A program made the translations under genes and the position numbers. Below the pieces are notes generated by a model that ran no database searches, was not told the origin of the DNA, and was given only the letters and a program-made list of their open reading frames with translations. A DNA stretch of 64,000 bases from JAPUDQ01 sp049644865 (GTDB lineage Bacteria; Patescibacteriota; Saccharimonadia; Saccharimonadales; Saccharimonadaceae): contig JBARSV010000019.1 of the NCBI GenBank assembly GCA_049644865.1, positions 62,001 through 126,000 on the forward strand. The letters run 5' to 3'. Numbering within the stretch: position 1 is the stretch's first letter; every line of letters starts with the position of its first letter. Below, piece after piece: positions 42,745 to 49,304 of the stretch.

Positions 42745-44339
42745 AGTTCGTCATGCGTCGTATCTGTGCAGGTTGGCGGCAAGCCGATGGTTTCACCTTG
42801 CCGACCGTCATATCATTTATGGTTGTTATGGCTATCTTGAGCGCCTCTGTCGTGGTGGTTATCGCTAACAATACGTCAATCGTCGGTGGTAATGTCCAGA
42901 GTCAGTCCGCTTTCAATATCGCCGAATCCGGCCTCAACTACTATCTGTGGCATCTGGCGCACAACGGGACTGATTATCGTGATGGTAAATCAACTCCGGT
43001 GACTCCTGACCCGCAACTTGGCTACGGCCCCTATGTCCATGATTATTTCGATAGCAATGCCGTCAAGCGCGGGACGTATACGCTCTGGATCAAGCCTCAG
43101 GGTAGCGGCTCGACCATCGTGACGGTTCGGTCAATTGGCAAAACCACCGACGGCAAGGTGCGGACGCTCGAAGCGCAGATAGGCGCGACCTCGTTTGCCA
43201 GCTACGGCTTGGTTGCCGACGTCGAATTCTGGCTTGGCAGCAATGAAACGGCCGATGGCCCGGTCTTTTCAAACCAAGGCATTCATATGGACGGCCCCAG
43301 TACCGATACGGTCAGTAGTGCCAATGCAACCTACGTGCCGCAGTCACAATATGGCGGCAACGGTACGACCAAAGATGGCGTTTGGTGCAGTTCATCGGTG
43401 ACGGCCCCTGTGGACTGCGAGACGCGTGACAAATCAAATTGGTTGTTTCCGCGGCCAACGATTGATTTCAATCAAGTCATGAGCGCATTGTGCACCATGA
43501 AGAAGGTTGCCTTCACCAATGACAATGCGACCGCGCCCTTGGCCAATCAAGCCAGCGCCTGCAATCTGACGCCAGCTGCGCGGACACCGGCCTATATACC
43601 CCGCTACAGCACGACGTCGTTTAGTATGCGCCGTGGCTACATGATACAACTGAACGCTAATAACACCTACGACCTTTATCGTGTCAGTGACGAAGATGAT
43701 ACCCAGACTAGCTACACGACAGCGTTGACGCGGACGCTGGTGCAGAGCGGCATCGCTATTCCATCTGAGGGAGTAATATTTGTCGAAGATAATGTCTGGG
43801 TGCGCACGAGCTCGACGTTTGCTGGTCGCGTGTCGATCGCGGCGGGACGACTTGGTACCAATAGTTATGCAGCCGATATCAATATCATCGATGATATCAT
43901 CTACTCCGCCAAGACAGGCGCAGACGCTATCGGACTCATCGCCGAAAACGATGTCTTGATCGCACCCTATGCGCCGCCGACTAGCGGCGCGTTCACCTTT
44001 GAGGTCGACGCAGCCGTCTTGGCACAGGGCGGCTCGGTTACCTACCCTGACCGCTACAAGGTCAATTCGAGCCGCTGTACCCGAGGCTGGGTGGCGCCCA
44101 ATCAGACATTTGCGTTTTATGGCTCAGTCGCGACTCGCCAATACTGGACATGGAATTACACCCGGAGTGGTGGCTGCGGCGACGCAGTCTATGACGGCAC
44201 AATCAATCGCTACGTGTCAGGTGTCAAAACCACCGTTACCAGCTATGATTACAATCTCCGCTACGCTCCCCCACCGAGCTACCCGGTGACAAGTGGTTAT
44301 GATTTTCTCAACTGGCGCGAAGTCTTGACCAGGCCGTAG
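42741..44339 (+). CDS. PilX-like minor pilin or adhesin
   Basis: 532 aa. The leader ends DG|FTLPTVISFMVVMAILSASVVV; position 5 of the mature protein is Thr rather than Glu, as in GspK/PilX-type tip pilins that do not need Glu5. The AFNIAESGLNYYLWHL segment that follows is typical of PilX N-termini. The large extracellular region has no recognised domain and several cysteines near 43390-43560 and 44070-44190. Third gene of the prepilin operon, likely at the pilus tip. Confidence 0.75.
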   Translation: MKFVMRRICAGWRQADGFTLPTVISFMVVMAILSASVVVVIANNTSIVGGNVQSQSAFNIAESGLNYYLWHLAHNGTDYRDGKSTPVTPDPQLGYGPYVHDYFDSNAVKRGTYTLWIKPQGSGSTIVTVRSIGKTTDGKVRTLEAQIGATSFASYGLVADVEFWLGSNETADGPVFSNQGIHMDGPSTDTVSSANATYVPQSQYGGNGTTKDGVWCSSSVTAPVDCETRDKSNWLFPRPTIDFNQVMSALCTMKKVAFTNDNATAPLANQASACNLTPAARTPAYIPRYSTTSFSMRRGYMIQLNANNTYDLYRVSDEDDTQTSYTTALTRTLVQSGIAIPSEGVIFVEDNVWVRTSSTFAGRVSIAAGRLGTNSYAADINIIDDIIYSAKTGADAIGLIAENDVLIAPYAPPTSGAFTFEVDAAVLAQGGSVTYPDRYKVNSSRCTRGWVAPNQTFAFYGSVATRQYWTWNYTRSGGCGDAVYDGTINRYVSGVKTTVTSYDYNLRYAPPPSYPVTSGYDFLNWREVLTRP

Positions 44340-44345
44340 CGGTCA

Positions 44346-45194
44346 TTACAGGCGCCAGCGGTTGCCGCCGAGCGGGTGGATCAGACCGCGGATTTCGAGC
44401 ATGGTGAGGGTGGTCGACAGATGAGAGGGCTCAAGTTGTGAGACCGACAACAGCTCGTCGCCGTCGCTGACGCCTGATTGTAGCAATTGCAACACCGTTG
44501 TTTCTGCATCATTTTCACCAAGCAATATCTTCGCCTGACCTGTCAAGTCGAGGTCACTGAGGAGCGAGTCGATGTCGGTGATAGGCGTTGCCCCCTGAGC
44601 AATCAGACGGTTGCAGCCGCCGCTTAGCGGGCTGGTGATCGGCCCCGGCACGGCATAGACGGCCCTGCCCTGTTCGAGGGCATGAGCAACAGTACTCATA
44701 GTGCCGCTTTTGGTATTGGCTTCGGTGACGATGATCGCGTCACTGAGGCCGCTGACGATGCGGTTACGGATGACGAATTCCCACCGCCCCTCAAACGTAT
44801 GCTCTTGGTCGTGCTCGCTGATGATGGCGTCGCCGTTTGCGATCATACGCTCGGCGATGGCGCGGTTGGTGCGTGGGCCGGGGTTGTCGGGGCTACTGGT
44901 AACCACCGCAAGGGTGTGACCACCGGCATCGAGTGCCGCGGTATGTGCGATAGCGTCGACACCAAGTGCGAGTCCGCTAACGATCAGCACACCACGGGCT
45001 GCCAGGGCGCTTGCGATCTGTTCTGTTACGGTTCGCCCGTAGACTGTCGGGCGACGGGTGCCGACGATCGCGACAGTGAGGCGTGGTGGTTCGGGTAAGT
45101 GCCCGATATAGTATAAGCTTTTTGGAGTATCTGCAATACTGGTTAATCTCTTGAGGAAATTGTGCTGATCTGGAGTGATGTTATTGATCTTCAT
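44346..45194 (-). CDS. dprA: DNA-processing protein DprA
   Basis: 282 aa. Rossmann core with VAIVGTRRPTVYGR, IVSGLALGVDAIAHTAALDAGG and EHDQEHTFEGRWEFVIRNRIVSGLSDAIIV, plus GCNRLIAQGATPIT. A short winged-helix-like tail (about 225-282) completes the protein. DprA loads RecA on incoming single strands in natural transformation. It lies next to the prepilin operon, which supports a DNA-uptake function in this organism. Confidence 0.88.
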   Translation of the reverse strand: MKINNITPDQHNFLKRLTSIADTPKSLYYIGHLPEPPRLTVAIVGTRRPTVYGRTVTEQIASALAARGVLIVSGLALGVDAIAHTAALDAGGHTLAVVTSSPDNPGPRTNRAIAERMIANGDAIISEHDQEHTFEGRWEFVIRNRIVSGLSDAIIVTEANTKSGTMSTVAHALEQGRAVYAVPGPITSPLSGGCNRLIAQGATPITDIDSLLSDLDLTGQAKILLGENDAETTVLQLLQSGVSDGDELLSVSQLEPSHLSTTLTMLEIRGLIHPLGGNRWRL

Positions 45195-45215
45195 GACGAA
45201 TTATGTAAATAAGTG

Positions 45216-45244
45216 TTGACATAACGATATATACGTGCTAATAT
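45216..45244 (+). promoter_or_regulatory. Promoter of the structured RNA
   Basis: TTGACA (45216-45221), exactly 17 bp, TAATAT (45239-45244). The predicted start is near 45251. It lies divergently from dprA. Confidence 0.7.
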
Positions 45245-45250
45245 AGTACG

Positions 45251-45630
45251 GTAAAGTTATCCTGCGAGGTAACTTGACGCACCTTATACCCCCATTTAAC
45301 ACTATTCTATCAGAATAATGTTAGGGTGCGTACCAGCGATTGTAGTTTTCTACCCTCCACTACAATCAATAGTCTGGTGCGCATACTAACCCCTTTAACC
45401 ATCTGCTTCTAGTGGGCAGAAGCCCGTTTTACGGCGAATCTATACATGTGAATATGGAGTATTCTCTGCCGCAAGGTAGAGAGGCGCACGGTACGTATAT
45501 CAATATACCGATGACGCTTCACAAGACGAGCCCGGGTGGGTTGAAGGGCTGTATGGTACCAGGTGATGCCCACCCTTACCTGGTACCTTACAGAGATACA
45601 CGAACACCTCTCGATTGAGAGGTGTTTTTG
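45251..45630 (+). ncRNA. Candidate large structured RNA, family unknown
   Basis: About 380 nt with a promoter and terminator and no convincing ORF. Helices seen: 45254-45262/45268-45275; 45277-45283/45325-45331 enclosing a 12-bp stem 45297-45308/45312-45323 (one mismatch); 45328-45336/45374-45382 enclosing 45338-45345/45360-45367; TCTCTGCC-GCAA-GGTAGAGA (GNRA loop, 45463-45482); GTATAT/ATATAC (45495-45508); and GGTACCAGGT/ACCTGGTACC (45555-45564/45578-45587). The loop of the last contains CCCACCC (45569-45575), complementary to GGGTGGG at 45534-45540, a pseudoknot. I compared it with RNase P, tmRNA, SRP and 6S signatures and matched none. Confidence 0.6.
45603..45629 (+). terminator. Rho-independent terminator of the structured RNA
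   Basis: Perfect 10-bp stem AACACCTCTC/GAGAGGTGTT with a GATT loop, running into TTTTT. It is directional for the plus strand. Confidence 0.9.
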
Positions 45631-45686
45631 ATATAATACGAGATAGTTGTAGGGCAACCGCCTTACGATAGTAGATGGGAGCTCGG

Positions 45687-45890
45687 ATGGCGGCACGATT
45701 GACAGTGAATATTTCCGATGAGCTGTACGCAGCACTGAGGGCATTGTCCTCAAAAAGCGGCCTACCGTTCAACGAGATCATTCGGCGAGCAGTCGCCCTC
45801 TACAAGGAGGTTCAGACTGAACTTGCGCGTCACGGGGAACGACTGGATACTACGGTGGACGGAAACGCTTTCGTCATCGTTCGCGTTTGA
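45687..45890 (+). CDS. Ribbon-helix-helix (CopG/Arc-type) protein
   Basis: 67 aa. The strand RLTVNISDELYAALRALSSKSGLPFNEIIRRAVALY is the RHH motif: beta strand with alternating residues, then helix-turn-helix with the GxxxNEIIRRAV signature (the run is described, key positions residues 4-38). Such proteins bind DNA as dimers, often as antitoxins or plasmid regulators. No toxin gene follows. TATAAT at 45632-45637 and GGGAG before ATG 45687 provide expression. It sits directly after the structured RNA terminator. Confidence 0.75.
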   Translation: MAARLTVNISDELYAALRALSSKSGLPFNEIIRRAVALYKEVQTELARHGERLDTTVDGNAFVIVRV

Positions 45891-45900
45891 CTCTCGTCGG

Positions 45901-45929
45901 CGTGGGGCGGCACACCGTGCCGCCCCACG
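45901..45929 (+). terminator. Terminator-like hairpin after the RHH gene
   Basis: Perfect 13-bp GC-rich stem CGTGGGGCGGCAC/GTGCCGCCCCACG with a 3-nt loop. It is not followed by a T-run, so its efficiency is uncertain. Confidence 0.6.
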
Positions 45930-45967
45930 TAAGAATACTTAGTTGTGAATTTAATGATAAATGTTTG

Positions 45968-45993
45968 GTTGCAATTATGATAATTATTGCAAC
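45968..45993 (+). promoter_or_regulatory. Fur/Zur-type operator upstream of the ZIP transporter
   Basis: A 26-bp palindrome with perfect arms GTTGCAAT/ATTGCAAC and a core TATGATAATT. The TGATAAT-like core and AT-rich symmetry are those of Fur-family boxes. A Fur-family gene lies 1 kb away, and the controlled gene encodes a metal transporter. Confidence 0.65.
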
Positions 45994-46033
45994 AAATTTG
46001 CAGTAATGAGTGCAAGGAAGTATGGTGGTGCGT

Positions 46034-46795
46034 ATGGAACAATTACCCATTGTCTTTTTCTGGTCGTTGATTGGCGGCGTCGTGTCGCTCATCGGGGGCG
46101 TCATATTGCTCAGTTCACCGTCGCGACGAGAGGTGTTAGCACGGTGGGCATTGCCATTTGGGGCAGGCGCATTGCTGGCAGCGGCATTTGTTGATCTGTT
46201 GCCTGAGACCTTGCACGACGGTTCGGCCGATGAGGTGCTGCCATGGGCTCTCGGCGGATTTCTGGCGTTTTTTGTGCTGGAGCGGACAGTCCATTGGTTT
46301 CACCGCCATCATGGACACGGCGAGGCTGGCCATGCGGAGGGTCGCAACAACGCACAAAAGAGCCTCATCGTCTTCGGTGATACCATTCATAACTTGATCG
46401 ACGGCATCGGTATCGGTGCGGCGTTTTTGATAGACATTCCGACCGGTATCATTACCGCCGTGGCAGTGGCGGCGCACGAGATACCGCAAGAGATCGGTGA
46501 TTTTGGGTTTCTGCTCAGTCGTGGCATGTCCGCCAAACGAACGATACTCGTGAATGTGGCCAGCTCTCTCGCGACAGTTGTCGGGGCGCTTGGCGTCTAT
46601 GTACTAGGGTCGAGTTACGACATACCTCTAGCGCCAGTGCTGGCGCTGACGGCTGGATTTTTCATCTATATTGCAGCCAGTGACATCATCCCCGACATCC
46701 ACGAGCGACCACATACTGAAGCAAACAAGCAAGCTGCCATGCTGCTGCTCGGTGTCGTGATCGTGGCGACGATGGTGACGATGCTACACAGGTAG
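46034..46795 (+). CDS. ZIP-family metal transporter
   Basis: 253 aa with about eight membrane helices. The metal-binding helix motifs are DTIHNLIDGIGIGAAF and AHEIPQEIGDFGFLL (helices IV and V), and a His-rich cytoplasmic loop HRHHGHGEAGH lies between helices III and IV. ZIP proteins import zinc or other divalent metals. ATG 46034 is chosen because AAGGAAG lies 13 nt upstream; an earlier ATG at 46022 sits too close to it. A Fur-type palindrome lies 40-65 bp upstream. Confidence 0.88.
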   Translation: MEQLPIVFFWSLIGGVVSLIGGVILLSSPSRREVLARWALPFGAGALLAAAFVDLLPETLHDGSADEVLPWALGGFLAFFVLERTVHWFHRHHGHGEAGHAEGRNNAQKSLIVFGDTIHNLIDGIGIGAAFLIDIPTGIITAVAVAAHEIPQEIGDFGFLLSRGMSAKRTILVNVASSLATVVGALGVYVLGSSYDIPLAPVLALTAGFFIYIAASDIIPDIHERPHTEANKQAAMLLLGVVIVATMVTMLHR

Positions 46796-46803
46796 AATGG
46801 GAG

Positions 46804-46932
46804 CACATAGATCATTTGTCATAGGGCATAGATCATAGATAGATCATAGGTCATTTTTCATAGATAGCTACAAAAAACACCTGTAATTTATTGTGACAAC
46901 AATGATCCATGATATATGTTCTATGATCTATT
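46804..46932. repeat. CATAGAT heptamer hairpin element
   Basis: The left arm (46804-46867) is built of CATAGAT/CATAGGT units and ends CATAGATAGCTACAA. After a spacer, the right arm (about 46899-46932) contains ATGATCTAT-type complementary units and runs into the 3' end of the Fur gene. The left arm ends with the same 15 bp as the element at 47602-47806. Confidence 0.8.
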
Positions 46933-47497
46933 GAGGTTTATTGTCTTCACTTTCCTCATCTGGGAAGCCTTCGTAGACGTCTTCTTGCTTGAGCTTGTCC
47001 ATCAGTGGGTCACGAGGGCGAAGGCGCCGCATGGAACGGATACCGTATTCGAGCACGGCGCGCGCTGCCGATTGGTCTTGTGTATCACCCCGACAATCAC
47101 GGCAGAGCCCTCGAAGTTCGACCGAGTGGGCTGTCAAGAGGTAGCCGGTGTCGTCGGCGGCACTTTCGAGGGACTTTTCGAGTTTTGTTGAATCAAAATC
47201 AGTCACCTTCTGACAGGCTGTACAGGTGATATGGTGGTGATGTGGCGCCATGGCATCGCCGAGCTCGTAGCGGCGGACCCATTTGACCATGCTACTGCGT
47301 ATCAGCCCTACTGACTCCAGAGCATCGAGGTTGCGATATACCGAACTGCGAGGAAATTGCGACAATGTCGCAGTAAGCTCTGCAGCACTTTTGGGTTGAG
47401 CGTGACTACGACTTAGTTCAGCTATCAATGCCAAACGGGGGTAGGTCACACGAAGTCCCGCTTGCTGGAGTTGTTTGCGTATCGCGATGTCGTCCAT
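46928..47497 (-). CDS. fur: Fur-family metalloregulator
   Basis: 189 aa. An N-terminal winged helix (LQQAGLRVTYPRLALIAEL, SSVYRNLDALESVGLI) is followed by the metal-sensing dimerisation domain with the HHHH site (about 86-89), the first zinc ligand pair CTAC and a second pair CRDC, and an unusual acidic C-terminal extension (about 145-189) not found in short Fur proteins. Whether it senses iron or zinc cannot be fixed from sequence. The adjacent ZIP gene with a Fur-type operator favours a Zur role. Confidence 0.85.
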   Translation of the reverse strand: MDDIAIRKQLQQAGLRVTYPRLALIAELSRSHAQPKSAAELTATLSQFPRSSVYRNLDALESVGLIRSSMVKWVRRYELGDAMAPHHHHITCTACQKVTDFDSTKLEKSLESAADDTGYLLTAHSVELRGLCRDCRGDTQDQSAARAVLEYGIRSMRRLRPRDPLMDKLKQEDVYEGFPDEESEDNKPQ

Positions 47498-47601
47498 AGT
47501 GTTACCTATTATACTCTCCTGCTACTTTGTAGCGATATGAGGCAGATTTGACAGAGACGAGAATGATATCCTGGGCGAAGATGGGACGATGGCGCAATCA
47601 G

Positions 47602-47806
47602 CATAGGTCATAGGTCATTGTACATGGGTCATAGATAGGCCATATGTCATATTGCATAGATAGCTACAACAAAGACCTATAGTTAATCCCATCCCGGTGT
47701 AAGTACCACTGTCAAGAGCCTCAGGCGATAAGCGAGCGATAGCGATGTCTTTAGAGCTGGGGAGCTATTGCACTCACAATGATCTATGGTCTATGCCATA
47801 TGATCG
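47602..47806. repeat. CATAGGT heptamer hairpin element
   Basis: The left arm (about 47602-47670) has units CATAGGT, CATAGGT, CATTGTA, CATGGGT, CATAGAT in 7-bp steps, ending CATAGATAGCTACAA. The right arm (about 47779-47805) reads ATGATCTATGGTCTATGCC, complementary to the left. The element fills the gap of about 310 bp between fur and pth; nothing else is recognised there. Confidence 0.8.
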
Positions 47807-47810
47807 ACGA

Positions 47811-48368
47811 TCACTGTTTCCGTGTTGTCTCATCAAATCTTCCCTGAATGAAGCTGTCGATGATAGCGACGATCGTCGAGAGTTGTTTGTCGAGCAACGC
47901 AGATTCGTGTTTCGTAAATCGACTGAGGACAAACTCAGCGTCGTCTATCTGTTCACGTAGTTCCGTGTGGGTGCCGATGCGTAGCCGAGCGGTATCTTCG
48001 CCGATATGCAGTGTGATGGATTTGATACCGTTGTTGCCTGCATCACTGCCACCATGTCTCGTCCGTATAGTGCCACATGACAGTGCTATCTCATCGTGGA
48101 CGATGAGGATGTCTCTAGGTGATAGCTTGTAGAAATCCGCGATTGCGCGCACAGCTTCGCCTGAGAGGTTGTAGTAGGTCGTCGGCTTCGCGAGGATAAC
48201 TTTGTCACCTGCTCTGCTCAACTCAGCCACAGACGCTTTAAATTTGGTCTTTGGCTGAAATACTAGCCCATAGTGATCTGCGTAATTGTCTAACGCCCAA
48301 AAGCCGACATTGTGTCGCGTGCCGTCATAGCGGGGTTCAGGGTTGCCAAGACCGATGGTAAGTTTCAT
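47811..48368 (-). CDS. pth: Peptidyl-tRNA hydrolase
   Basis: 185 aa, family length. N-terminal MKLTIGLGNPEPRYDGTRHNVGFWALD contains the catalytic His in RHNVGF (described by position, residues 19-24) and the GLGNP start. Then KPTTYYNLSGEAVRAI and IVHDEIALSCGTIR and RHGGSDAGNNGIKSI complete the substrate pocket. It recycles peptidyl-tRNAs released from ribosomes. The start is MKLTIG (48368), 6 nt after a -10 box, so the message is leaderless. Confidence 0.92.
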   Translation of the reverse strand: MKLTIGLGNPEPRYDGTRHNVGFWALDNYADHYGLVFQPKTKFKASVAELSRAGDKVILAKPTTYYNLSGEAVRAIADFYKLSPRDILIVHDEIALSCGTIRTRHGGSDAGNNGIKSITLHIGEDTARLRIGTHTELREQIDDAEFVLSRFTKHESALLDKQLSTIVAIIDSFIQGRFDETTRKQ

Positions 48369-48374
48369 ATGACT

Positions 48375-48403
48375 AGTGTAAATCATTGACAAAGATCAGT
48401 CAA
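48375..48403 (-). promoter_or_regulatory. Promoter of pth, leaderless
   Basis: Minus strand: TTGACT (48403-48398), 17 bp, TACACT (48380-48375), then 6 nt to the ATG. Confidence 0.6.
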
Positions 48404-48466
48404 ATGTGTTAAAATATATTATCCACAATTCGTGGCGCTCCTCCACAACTCGAAGCGAGGTGAAAT

Positions 48467-49216
48467 ATGTCTGCAGTAGACGTAGCGACTGGCGTGGCGT
48501 TGGCCCAATGGTTTGGGTTAGCGATTGCGCTATTCGGCCAAGGCGGCTCCTCCAGCGATGGAGTACGCCGTGAAATCGCGTGGTATCATCCGACAGTCTT
48601 GGCGGTCATGATCACGCTCATCGCGAACGTTGTTGTCAGCGCCGCATCGGTTGCCGTCAACATCTTTAGGGGTAGTGTCGCAGGGCTGGTCACCGTACTC
48701 CTCTTTGCTGGGGTGTGGTGGCTCGGGCGAGTGCGTCAGTGGTGGCGCCGTCACCCCAGGTTGCTGCTGTTGGCCATCCCAGCCTTTTACGCCTCACTGG
48801 TCATCAGTGGTGGCGTGACCGTCTGGGAGGCATCACTGCTCTACCCGACAATGTTCAACGCATTGCCGGGGGTATACCTCTTGTTTCGCAGACTCCAATC
48901 ATCTAGGTTGTCTGTGCGAGAGGTCATGATCGTCATGTGTGCGTGGGTGGTTTTCCACCTAGTGGCATTTCACGACCAGATACAGTGGCTCCTCGGCTGG
49001 TACCGACGATCAGACGAGCTTATCGACATGCTCGCCTACGTCGTGCCACGAGCGCTGCTGTGGGGGCTCTTGGTCTTCACAGCACTGGTCATCGTGCCGG
49101 CACTGTGGCGACGCCGCCGGGTGCTGGGGACTATGGTCTCTTGGCTCTCCCCGGCTGATCCGCCCGAGCTTAACGCCGGACTCACCCAGTACCTCACTAG
49201 AGAAGAAGGAGCGTAA
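48467..49216 (+). CDS. Polytopic membrane protein of unknown function
   Basis: 249 aa with about six or seven membrane helices (roughly 5-25, 40-62, 65-83, 93-112, 120-138, 150-170, 190-215). The C-terminus is polar (SPADPPELNAGLTQYLTREEGA). No family is recognised. GAGGTG lies 5 nt before the ATG, and a strong terminator follows directly after the stop, so it is a single-gene unit. GC content is somewhat higher than in the neighbours. Confidence 0.6.
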   Translation: MSAVDVATGVALAQWFGLAIALFGQGGSSSDGVRREIAWYHPTVLAVMITLIANVVVSAASVAVNIFRGSVAGLVTVLLFAGVWWLGRVRQWWRRHPRLLLLAIPAFYASLVISGGVTVWEASLLYPTMFNALPGVYLLFRRLQSSRLSVREVMIVMCAWVVFHLVAFHDQIQWLLGWYRRSDELIDMLAYVVPRALLWGLLVFTALVIVPALWRRRRVLGTMVSWLSPADPPELNAGLTQYLTREEGA

Positions 49217-49244
49217 GGCTCCCGTGACACCACGGGAGCCTTTT
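49217..49244 (+). terminator. Rho-independent terminator
   Basis: Perfect 10-bp stem GGCTCCCGTG/CACGGGAGCC, loop ACAC, followed by TTTT. Confidence 0.9.
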
Positions 49245-49304
49245 CGCTGCCATGCAGACATAATTTCTGTTCTCACATAGTGGCGCTCTTACCTCTTATG
49301 GAGG

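Noticed and set aside
45251..45630. RNase P RNA, tmRNA, SRP or 6S RNA
   Set aside because: The conserved P4 sequence of RNase P, the tmRNA acceptor ends and tag ORF, the SRP GGAAGGAAGCA loop and the 6S open-bubble layout are not seen. Kept as an unclassified RNA.
45409..45781. Several ORFs inside the structured RNA on both strands
   Set aside because: They overlap strong helices and the terminator, have no ribosome site, and read as low-quality protein.
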